Shown here: piece by piece, positions 6,770-12,687 of the stretch
Numbering within the stretch: the stretch's first letter is position 1
Layout: every line of letters begins with the position of its first letter
NCBI GenBank assembly: GCA_002436505.1
Contig: DJML01000019.1
Location: forward strand, 1 to 12,687
From: Bacteroidetes bacterium UBA6491
Lineage (GTDB): Bacteria; Bacteroidota; Bacteroidia; NS11-12g; UBA9320
Direction: 5' to 3'
DNA: 12,687 nt
Made by a program: the position numbers and the translations under genes
The notes under the pieces: generated by a model
What the model saw: only the letters and a program-made list of their open reading frames with translations
Told to the model about the DNA's origin: nothing
The model's database searches: none

Positions 6770-7189
6770 CTAGTATTGCTCAAGAAGATAATTTATAAGA
6801 TCGGTAGTGGTAACGATACCGACAAGTCGGTCATTATCAATTACCGGTAACGCGTGAAATTCTCTGTTAGCTAGAATTTCAGCAACTTCTCTGATCGGAG
6901 TTTGAGGTGTAACTGTCTTAGGTTTACTTATCATAACCTGCTCAATGCTCAACAGGCTGTAAACCTCGGTGTCAACGTTCCCTTCATCTTCTCCGTACGA
7001 ATCAGCAAAACTTATTCTCATGAGGTCCGTAAGGCTTAATATACCGACCATTTTATCGCCTGATATTACAGGGACATGTCGGATGTGCTTGCTTTTCATT
7101 AAGCGTTCGGCGTCGTGCAGGTTGTCCGACAATTTTACAGTGGCAACCTGCTCGGTCATTATATGTGATACTGGTTCTTTCTTTTTCAT
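6770..7189 (-). CDS. Two-CBS-domain protein
   Basis: This 139-residue cytoplasmic protein consists of almost nothing but a CBS-domain pair. CBS1 covers about residues 5-60 and contains VSHIMT, RHVPVI and MVGILSLTDLM. CBS2 covers about 82-137 and contains HALPVIDNDRLVGIVTTTDLI. Such stand-alone Bateman modules bind adenosine nucleotides (AMP, ATP, SAM) and act as energy or ligand sensors, usually as dimers; the target here is unknown. The linker between the two domains is acidic (DSYGEDEGNVDTE). I chose ATG 7189 rather than the in-frame TTG at 7213. The TTG falls inside the -7 promoter box, and MKKKEPVSHIMT is the usual start of Bacteroidota relatives. The gene is monocistronic, with its own promoter and terminator. 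Confidence 0.93.
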   Translation of the reverse strand: MKKKEPVSHIMTEQVATVKLSDNLHDAERLMKSKHIRHVPVISGDKMVGILSLTDLMRISFADSYGEDEGNVDTEVYSLLSIEQVMISKPKTVTPQTPIREVAEILANREFHALPVIDNDRLVGIVTTTDLINYLLEQY

Positions 7190-7210
7190 TATAGGGTATT
7201 GTAATGCATT

Positions 7211-7218
7211 CAAATGTA
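7211..7218 (-). promoter_or_regulatory. Bacteroidota -7 promoter element for the CBS-domain gene
   Basis: The minus strand reads TACATTTG, a match to TAnnTTTG, ending 21 bases before the ATG at 7189. It excludes the upstream TTG start, since that TTG is part of the box. No convincing -33 element is seen. Confidence 0.55.
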
Positions 7219-7242
7219 CTCCCGATCAACAAAAAGTCCTAT

Positions 7243-7276
7243 GAGCAAAGTCAGTTTTTTGTTTGAGCGTTGTCAG
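7243..7276. repeat. Short direct repeat GAGCnnnGTCAG upstream of the CBS-gene promoter
   Basis: GAGCAAAGTCAG (7243-7254) and GAGCGTTGTCAG (7265-7276) are direct repeats spaced 22 bp start to start, about two helical turns. They lie upstream of the CBS-gene -7 box and downstream of the RND exporter stop. They could be tandem sites for a regulator, or chance; the T- and A-tracts between and after them are not a clear terminator. Confidence 0.35.
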
Positions 7277-7301
7277 AAAAAAAATGCGCAATTACCAGGG
7301 A

Positions 7302-9839
7302 TTATACATCTGCGTCCGGATAGTGGACAAGAGGCTGTTTTCTGCTCTTCTGACGTTCTTTTGCAAGGTCATAAGAAAGCAACAACGCCGGTAGCAATAT
7401 GAGGTTTGAAAGCACCGATACGATCAATGTGATGGAAGTGAAAACTCCTAAAGCAATGGTTCCTCCGAACGATGAACCACTAAAAATGATAAATCCAAAG
7501 AAAAGGATCACAGCAGTATAGATCATACTCACCCCGGTTTCGTTGAGGGCAGACAGGACGGCTTTTTGAATTTTGAATCCATTGCGCTTCAATTCCATCC
7601 GGTACTTTGAAAGGAAATGGATCGTAAAGTCTACTGCTATACCAAAAGCAACTGAGAACACCAGAACAGTAGATGGTTTAAGGGATACATTAAAATATCC
7701 CATAAATCCGGCTGTAATCAGCAATGGAATGATATTAGGGACAAGCGAGATCATAATCATTCTCAGGGAAATGAAAATACTTGCCATTATCAACCCGATG
7801 ATCAGGAATGCTACGGCTAAACTCAAAAAGAGGTTTTTAATGAGGTAATCGTTTCCTTTAAGAAATATGATCGAAGTTCCGGTCAGGAATACGTCTACCT
7901 TATTGGAACTGTCCACCGGTTCATAAGTTACCTCTGTGTATGTTGCATACTCAGTGTCCAGACCGATCACAAATTCTTCCGTTTCTTCATCGTAGGATGT
8001 ATCTGTTGTTATAGCAATGATTGAATCAGTAAAGATCGTCTCCTCTATTTTGTTGTAATTGAATATTGAATCTGCCATTAAACTTACAGATTCTCTCAGT
8101 TCTTTTATACGCACGGACCCAATGTCAGCGGCCTGGACACTTATTCTGGCCTTCTGCTTGCTGCTGTCCAGTAACGACCGGATCATTTGGGAGCTGTTAT
8201 TGCTATCTCCGGACGGAAGGAGATTCATGATGTTGTTCAACTCCAGCGCATTCGGTGTGCGATAAAAAATAGGATTGTTCTCGTGCAGCGATTGTCTGGC
8301 AAATTTCACTATCTGGGCAATACTAACTGACCTCGACAATTCATCAAGTTTCTCAAGTTTATCGCGCTCGAAATAGTCTATTTTCTGCAGAAGGGTAGGA
8401 TCATAGACGCCATTCTCTTTTTTGGTGTCAATAACGATCTCAAAGGGAAGAACGCCCCCTATATTGGTTTCAAAAAATTTAAGGTCCTTGTACAGTTGCT
8501 CTGATTTGGAAATATCATCCACCATGTAACCAACGGCTTTGATCTTCAGCATGCCCACGAATGCCAGTACGACGATAATTAATGTAATTGCGTAGATCAA
8601 TTTCCTCCTGCCGGAGATAATAAAGGACAAACCCACGATGGCCTTGTTAAGCCATTTTGTGTCCAAGTGCCTGGTGTGTTTGCTTGTTGGAGGTGGTAGA
8701 AAAGAGAAGATAACGGGGATCAGAACGATCGATATTATATACACAGACATTACGCTTAAAAAAGCGGTAAGTCCGAATTCTTTTAATACAGTACTCCCAG
8801 TCAGAATGAATACACCAAACCCTATCGCTGTGGTAAGGTTTGTGAAAAACACCGCAAGGCCAACTTTGGCAATTACACGTTGAAGCGAGCGGATCTGGTT
8901 GCGATGCGAGCGGTATTCGTCATGGTATTTGTTGAGGAGGTAAATGCAGTTGGCAATGCCGATCACTACGATCAAAGGTGGCAGCAGACCAATGAACATG
9001 GTGATCTTATATCCCAGTAAGTGCAGGATACCCATGCTCCAGGCCACACCTACGAGAACCACAAGCAGTGAGAACAGCATCGTAACGAACGATTTGAAGA
9101 AAATAAGGAGAATTATTGCTGTGATGAAAATTGAAAGAACCGTGAAGAATACGATCTCACTCCTTATTCTGTTAGAGAACTCTGTTCTTATGTATGGAAG
9201 TCCCGAAAAATGGGCTTCAACACCGTGTTTTTTGCAAACCTCACTGACATCACTCTTTAATTTTTTAACAAACGTGATCCTCTCTTTGGTGTCCAGCAAT
9301 TTTTTATTGAGCGTCGCCGCAATAAGTGTGAAGTTACCGCTGTCCTGAAATAGCAGTCCTTCATAAAACTTAAGGGCTCTTATCTGTGATAAAATATCAT
9401 CAAGCTCTTCCTGGGTCTTAGGAACGCTCTCTATGATCCTTTTCTGTGAAAATACTTCTCGTTGAAAAGTATCTCCATCCAAAATGGTTTGTTCATATTT
9501 TCTTGAAAGGCCCGGAACATTGCAAATGGATAGCAATTTTTCAATTCCATCCCTGTTCTCCAATTCATCCGATAGCGCATACCAGTCCCTGAAGAATTCA
9601 ATTTTGTTGATTTTGTCGGTTTCAATTCCGATCACCAGAACCCGGCCATCATCTCCAAACGTCTTTTTGAACAACTGGTACGCCTGGTAATCAACGTCAC
9701 TGTCAGGAATGAATTTTGGGTTGTCATAGGTCATTTTTACCTGTGTAGCCTGATAGAACATCAAACCTGTGATCAGGATGAGCAGAATGACCAGCATGTG
9801 CCGGTTACGTAAAACAAAACTGGAAATTTTTTCCCACAT
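7302..9839 (-). CDS. RND-superfamily (MMPL-type) exporter
   Basis: This 845-residue inner-membrane protein has the RND two-half layout. TM1 (about residues 13-31) is followed by a large periplasmic loop (about 35-228) and TM2-6 (about 228-382). TM7 (about 413-431) is followed by a second periplasmic loop (about 435-668) and TM8-12 (about 669-823). It belongs to the COG1033/MMPL type, which moves lipids or hydrophobic molecules and usually works without a TolC-type partner. TM10 keeps an acidic relay residue (GIAVDFTIHF, Asp737). The matching position in TM4 is Ala296 beside Asn297 (IGIANCIYLL), so only one half carries the proton-relay Asp. The second loop has an acidic, Thr-rich stretch at about 610-650 that looks like an insertion. 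It stands alone with its own promoter. The substrate cannot be told from sequence. Confidence 0.93.
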   Translation of the reverse strand: MWEKISSFVLRNRHMLVILLILITGLMFYQATQVKMTYDNPKFIPDSDVDYQAYQLFKKTFGDDGRVLVIGIETDKINKIEFFRDWYALSDELENRDGIEKLLSICNVPGLSRKYEQTILDGDTFQREVFSQKRIIESVPKTQEELDDILSQIRALKFYEGLLFQDSGNFTLIAATLNKKLLDTKERITFVKKLKSDVSEVCKKHGVEAHFSGLPYIRTEFSNRIRSEIVFFTVLSIFITAIILLIFFKSFVTMLFSLLVVLVGVAWSMGILHLLGYKITMFIGLLPPLIVVIGIANCIYLLNKYHDEYRSHRNQIRSLQRVIAKVGLAVFFTNLTTAIGFGVFILTGSTVLKEFGLTAFLSVMSVYIISIVLIPVIFSFLPPPTSKHTRHLDTKWLNKAIVGLSFIISGRRKLIYAITLIIVVLAFVGMLKIKAVGYMVDDISKSEQLYKDLKFFETNIGGVLPFEIVIDTKKENGVYDPTLLQKIDYFERDKLEKLDELSRSVSIAQIVKFARQSLHENNPIFYRTPNALELNNIMNLLPSGDSNNSSQMIRSLLDSSKQKARISVQAADIGSVRIKELRESVSLMADSIFNYNKIEETIFTDSIIAITTDTSYDEETEEFVIGLDTEYATYTEVTYEPVDSSNKVDVFLTGTSIIFLKGNDYLIKNLFLSLAVAFLIIGLIMASIFISLRMIMISLVPNIIPLLITAGFMGYFNVSLKPSTVLVFSVAFGIAVDFTIHFLSKYRMELKRNGFKIQKAVLSALNETGVSMIYTAVILFFGFIIFSGSSFGGTIALGVFTSITLIVSVLSNLILLPALLLSYDLAKERQKSRKQPLVHYPDADV

Positions 9840-9855
9840 GCTATAAAACGGTCTG

Positions 9856-9863
9856 CAAAAGTA
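9856..9863 (-). promoter_or_regulatory. Bacteroidota -7 promoter element for the RND exporter gene
   Basis: The minus strand reads TACTTTTG, matching TAnnTTTG, 16 bases before the ATG at 9839. The short intergenic space (85 bp) from the upstream inositol-monophosphatase-family gene supports separate initiation here. No clear -33 element. Confidence 0.55.
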
Positions 9864-9899
9864 GGGAAATCCACGATTTAGACATAGAATTTATTAATT

Positions 9900-9915
9900 T
9901 TTCAACTGGTTGAAA
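9900..9915 (-). terminator. Weak hairpin after the inositol-monophosphatase-family gene
   Basis: On the minus strand TTTCAA-CCAG-TTGAAA forms a short, AT-rich stem just after the stop at 9925, followed by AATTAATAAATT. The stem is weak and there is no clean T-tract. It is a possible but poor terminator for the methyltransferase-phosphatase operon. Confidence 0.3.
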
Positions 9916-9924
9916 TTCAGAATG

Positions 9925-10719
9925 TTATTTGAAGGAGCTGCTTACAATTTGTAATACTTCATCAAAAACATTTTTCTGGGCGGCTAGGATACTTTTACCA
10001 TAGATGTAATCAGAATTGCCATTAAAATCACAAACTTTCCCGCCGGCTTCAGTTACAAGTAAACTGCCAGCAGCCACATCCCAAGGGCTGAGGCTGTATT
10101 CGTAAAAAGCATCGAATCTGCCACATGCAACATACGCCAGATCCAGGGCAGCGCTACCTAACCTTCTTACTCCTCTCGTTCTTCGCATAAAAATCTCTAA
10201 TGATTTTAAATATTCCGCTGTCTTTGTGTAATCAAAATATGGAAAACCTGTTGCAATAAGGGTGTCTTCCAGTGTTGAATTGTCTGATGTGGATATTCGG
10301 CGTCCGTTCATAAAAGCGCCATTCCCTCGCATAGCAGAAAAGAACTCCTGCGAATTTAGTTCGTAAACAATACCGATGAGCATTCCCTCCCTGTCCTCAA
10401 GCCCAATGCTGATCGCATATGCTGGAACACCATGCACAAAGTTTGTGGTGCCATCAATTGGGTCAATGATCCATTTCAACTGGCCCTCGGTATCTTGCTT
10501 AATTGTCTTTTCTTCTGTAAGGAAATCAGCTTCAGGCAGAATTTCTTTTAGCCCTTCAACCAGTTCTTTTTCTACCTGAACATCCATGTCAGTTACCAAT
10601 TGATTTCTTGACTTAATGTCCAAAGTCTCAAATTTCTTTCCTTTCTGCTCAAAATGACGAAGTCTTACTTCATTTGTAAGTATTCTGATATCGTCAATGA
10701 TATGACTTGTTCTACTCAT
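9925..10719 (-). CDS. Inositol-monophosphatase-family phosphatase (SuhB-like)
   Basis: This 264-residue cytoplasmic, Mg2+-dependent phosphatase belongs to the IMPase/FBPase superfamily. Metal-site motifs are in the usual order: LVTDMD (41-46), the glutamate of FLTEE (Glu69), DPIDGTTNF (86-94; Asp86 and Asp89) and SPWDVAAG (Asp214). RLGSAALDLAYVACGRFDAF (186-205) is the typical substrate-site segment. Length and motifs fit SuhB-type inositol-1-phosphatases. Related enzymes dephosphorylate other sugar phosphates or 3'-phosphoadenosine nucleotides, so the substrate is not fixed. The ATG overlaps the stop of the methyltransferase gene as ATGA (four bases), so the two are translationally coupled. 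In E. coli SuhB also affects rRNA transcription and ribosome assembly. That makes pairing with an RNA methyltransferase suggestive, but no more than that. Confidence 0.94.
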   Translation of the reverse strand: MSRTSHIIDDIRILTNEVRLRHFEQKGKKFETLDIKSRNQLVTDMDVQVEKELVEGLKEILPEADFLTEEKTIKQDTEGQLKWIIDPIDGTTNFVHGVPAYAISIGLEDREGMLIGIVYELNSQEFFSAMRGNGAFMNGRRISTSDNSTLEDTLIATGFPYFDYTKTAEYLKSLEIFMRRTRGVRRLGSAALDLAYVACGRFDAFYEYSLSPWDVAAGSLLVTEAGGKVCDFNGNSDYIYGKSILAAQKNVFDEVLQIVSSSFK

Positions 10720-11459
10720 GGATGTCCAATTAAACGGTCACAAATAATACCTGTTGCTACGGCTGCATTCAGACTTTCTGCTTTACCAACCGAGGGAATC
10801 GTAATTCTTTCTGAGGACAGCGCTAGCAAATTATCTGATATCCCGTGAGATTCGCTTCCGATAAGTATCATCCCCTTATCCGCACGGATCTCATAAACTG
10901 GCTTGCCGGTCATTACACAGGCCAGAACCTGATGCTTATAGCTCTCAATGAATCTGTTCAGGTCCAGGTAATGAACGTTGACTCTTGTAAAGGAACCCAT
11001 CGTTGATGTAAGCACTTTTTGATTAAAGAGCTCAACAGTATCCTCTGAACAAACAATATCACTGATACCATACCAGTCTGCAATCCTGATGATTGTTCCC
11101 AGGTTTCCGGGATCACGGATACCGTCCAAACCCAGGATCCAGTTCGTATCCTGAACTTCTTTTTTTTCAGGAATTTTTACCACGGCCATAACCGGAGGAG
11201 CAGTTTTTAAGGCTGTCATTCTATGAAGCTGATCCTTTGTGGCTACCAGTGTTCTTATGCCTTTACTAGGTGTCTCAAATTCTTCCAGCCATTGTAAAGT
11301 GCCTGCTATTTCCTCCACTAACATGTCACTGTGGAGCAATTCCAGCACAGACTTTGTACCTTCCACCACAAATTGACCATATTTTTGTCGATACTTTTTT
11401 AGTTTTAGCGATTGGAAATATTTAACACGTTGAGCAGATATGTTGGGATAAGCGGCCAT
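10716..11459 (-). CDS. TrmH/SpoU-family RNA 2'-O-methyltransferase
   Basis: This 247-residue SPOUT-fold enzyme uses SAM to methylate a ribose 2'-hydroxyl in rRNA or tRNA. An N-terminal substrate-binding domain (about 1-98, with QFVVEGTKSVLELL) precedes the knotted catalytic domain. SpoU motif 1 is DGIRDPGNLGTIIRIAD (112-128; Asn119, Arg125). Motif 2 is ILIGSESHGIS (198-208), and motif 3 is ITIPSVGKAESLNAAVA (219-235). The two-domain layout resembles RlmB and TsnR-like 23S rRNA methyltransferases, but the target nucleotide cannot be assigned. ATG 11459 gives the expected N-terminus. A -7 element lies only seven bases upstream, implying a very short leader. It is head-to-head with the tamL-like gene and coupled to the phosphatase gene downstream. 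Confidence 0.95.
   Translation of the reverse strand: MAAYPNISAQRVKYFQSLKLKKYRQKYGQFVVEGTKSVLELLHSDMLVEEIAGTLQWLEEFETPSKGIRTLVATKDQLHRMTALKTAPPVMAVVKIPEKKEVQDTNWILGLDGIRDPGNLGTIIRIADWYGISDIVCSEDTVELFNQKVLTSTMGSFTRVNVHYLDLNRFIESYKHQVLACVMTGKPVYEIRADKGMILIGSESHGISDNLLALSSERITIPSVGKAESLNAAVATGIICDRLIGHP
11380..11387 (+). promoter_or_regulatory. Candidate -7 promoter element for the tamL-like gene
   Basis: The plus strand reads TATTTTTG (TAnnTTTG), with a TTTG at 11353-11356, 23 bases upstream, as a possible -33 element. It lies inside the 5' part of the antisense methyltransferase gene and would fit initiation upstream of the TTG at 11430. One such match could be chance. Confidence 0.3.
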
Positions 11460-12687
11460 TCGCCTACAAAAATAGGTATCTTGGTGGCATGTATCACACT
11501 CATATCATCGTGTTCAATCCATAAAGTTGTTCCTGATGGAGAAGCATTACTGATCGAGAACAAGGTAGATTCTGAGAAAGGAAAGATCACATCTGCAGAA
11601 CTGGCAGAGCAAATTAAGCATGTCCCGAACCGAAAGGGTTTATTTCTGAAATACAGATTCAGAAGGTACCTGAAAACAAAAGACCTTGAGGAAGACAAAC
11701 AAAAAGGAGTGGAACCCGTATATCTTGATTCATTTCGTGTAGCGTCGTCTGCATTGAATATCAGGAACTATCTGTTCAACGCCGGGTATTACGACGCAAA
11801 GGTGACATATGACGTCGGATTTAAAGGGAAGAAGGATAAGAAAGCTGTAGTGACCTATCATGTCTTGAAAGGTGAACCCTATCGAATAAGTCATATTGCT
11901 TATAAAAGTGCCCAGGATGACATCCTTACTCATGTAAAAAAGGCAATTGATACCAATAGCTTATATGTTGGGGCACGAATAGATCATGACAAGATCAGTC
12001 GTGAACGGGACAGAATTGCCTCTTATATAAGAAATGAAGGATACTTCAGTTTTAACCGGTCTTTTATTGATTTCCAGTTAGATTCAAACCAAAAGTCAAA
12101 AAAGGTCATTCTTCAGGTCAATGTAAATTCACCTGAACACGGCTATCATCAGATCTATACTATTGGAGATGTCAAGGTTAGAATTCTTCATAGTCACGAA
12201 GACAGCGGAGTGGTTCAGAAATTCTCGGACCGGATCGAATATGAGATCGGTAATTACAAGTTGAAACCAAATGTGTTAAGTAAGAACATCTTGATTCGGC
12301 CCTATCAGGAGTACAAACAGTCCCTGGTCGACCGAACATATAGCCGTCTGATAAATCTGGGGCTGTTTCGTTTAGTGAATGTCCGGTTTATACCAGTGAA
12401 TGATTCCTCAACAGTACTGACAGCGGTTATCAGTTGTGAACCTAATGCGAAATACGACATCATCTGGGAACCTCAGGTTTTGACGAGTGACCAGCGCGTT
12501 TCAGAACAAACGTCATCCAATAACTTTGGTGTGGCAAATGTGATCACATTCAAGAACCGAAACATCTTTTACAATGGGGAAGAGTTTGATATTACAGCAC
12601 GTACATCTTATGAGACCCAACTGAGTAAAGACTCAGTGCGGGTAGTGAGCACATTCTCTCAGGAAGTGAATGCGGAATTGCGATTTC
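11430..12687 (+). CDS. tamL: TamL-like outer-membrane lipoprotein, BamA superfamily, N-terminal part (3' end outside window)
   Basis: The frame is open from nt 11409 through the window end, giving about 419 residues from TTG 11430. A lipoprotein signal is clear: a basic Lys14, a hydrophobic core IGILVACITLIS, and a lipobox ISSC with Cys28 (nt 11511-11513). SIHKVVPDGEALL follows, like the post-Cys segment of Bacteroidota TamL proteins. POTRA-type repeats come next, for example YLFNAGYYDAKVTYDV with GEPYRI, and YSRLINLGLFRLVNVRF. The barrel would start near the window end. TamL replaces TamA as the partner of TamB in Bacteroidota, linking envelope lipid or protein transport to the outer membrane. 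No in-frame ATG precedes the signal. TTG 11430 gives a normal 27-residue signal but overlaps the methyltransferase by 30 bases. TTG 11481 avoids the overlap but leaves only 10 residues and no positive charge. The start is therefore uncertain; the family call is fairly firm. Confidence 0.85.
   Translation, partial: MSRYVGISGHSPTKIGILVACITLISSCSIHKVVPDGEALLIENKVDSEKGKITSAELAEQIKHVPNRKGLFLKYRFRRYLKTKDLEEDKQKGVEPVYLDSFRVASSALNIRNYLFNAGYYDAKVTYDVGFKGKKDKKAVVTYHVLKGEPYRISHIAYKSAQDDILTHVKKAIDTNSLYVGARIDHDKISRERDRIASYIRNEGYFSFNRSFIDFQLDSNQKSKKVILQVNVNSPEHGYHQIYTIGDVKVRILHSHEDSGVVQKFSDRIEYEIGNYKLKPNVLSKNILIRPYQEYKQSLVDRTYSRLINLGLFRLVNVRFIPVNDSSTVLTAVISCEPNAKYDIIWEPQVLTSDQRVSEQTSSNNFGVANVITFKNRNIFYNGEEFDITARTSYETQLSKDSVRVVSTFSQEVNAELRF
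11467..11474 (-). promoter_or_regulatory. Bacteroidota -7 promoter element for the methyltransferase-phosphatase operon
   Basis: The minus strand reads TATTTTTG, matching TAnnTTTG, seven bases before the ATG at 11459. Transcription would begin only a few bases before the start codon, giving a nearly leaderless mRNA. The box overlaps the likely signal-peptide codons of the divergent tamL-like gene. Confidence 0.5.

Noticed and set aside
7190..7213. TTG start extending the CBS-domain protein by eight residues
   Set aside because: The TTG is part of the -7 promoter box, and relatives start at the downstream ATG (MKKKEPVSHIM).
8944..9348. 134-residue plus-strand open frame inside the RND exporter gene
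   Set aside because: It is antisense to a conserved transporter and has no domain or promoter signal.
1..12687. Mobile elements, phage genes, CRISPR arrays, defence genes, tRNA or rRNA
   Set aside because: No repeat arrays, transposase or integrase motifs, or RNA-gene sequences were seen. Nearly all of the window is occupied by conserved housekeeping or transport genes with uniform base use.

Overview
This window looks like an ordinary chromosomal stretch from a member of the Bacteroidota. The gene order ileS - dksA-like - lspA, a TamL-type outer-membrane lipoprotein, Shine-Dalgarno-poor A-rich start regions, and a TAnnTTTG -7 promoter element just upstream of four lead genes all point that way. 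A marine Cytophagales or Flavobacteriales relative would fit, but I cannot place it further. Base and codon use look uniform. I see no mobile elements, phage genes, CRISPR arrays, rRNA or tRNA.

Layout. (1) 2-1702, plus strand: the C-terminal two thirds of a sodium:neurotransmitter-symporter (NSS) family transporter, then two very small single-span membrane proteins (51 and 46 residues). These resemble the MetS-type small subunits of NSS amino-acid transporters. (2) 6616 down to 1699, minus strand: a tightly packed operon of isoleucyl-tRNA synthetase, a DksA-like regulator, lipoprotein signal peptidase and a secreted thioredoxin-fold protein, with overlaps or very short gaps. It converges on the NSS operon with a 4-bp overlap. 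(3) 6617-6769: a promoter element, a 22-bp perfect palindrome and a rho-independent terminator. (4) 7189 down to 6770, minus: a two-CBS-domain protein with its own promoter. (5) 9839 down to 7302, minus: a 12-span RND/MMPL exporter with its own promoter. (6) 11459 down to 9925, minus: an rRNA/tRNA 2'-O-methyltransferase (SpoU/TrmH family) coupled by an ATGA overlap to an inositol-monophosphatase-family enzyme. (7) From about 11430 to the window end, plus: the N-terminal part of a TamL-like (BamA superfamily) outer-membrane lipoprotein, head-to-head with the methyltransferase.

How the parts relate. The ileS operon mixes translation (IleRS), transcription control (DksA-like) and envelope biogenesis (LspA, secreted thioredoxin). 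LspA would process lipoproteins such as the TamL protein at the right edge.

Most interesting points. The IleRS carries the swapped catalytic signature Gly-Ile-His-His in place of His-x-Gly-His, which I recall as linked to mupirocin hyper-resistance in IleRS2 enzymes. Two tandem, coupled MetS-like subunits follow a transporter with a roughly 125-residue periplasmic insertion. The divergent trmH/tamL starts appear to overlap, and tamL has no in-frame ATG. The DksA-like protein has lost three of its four zinc cysteines.
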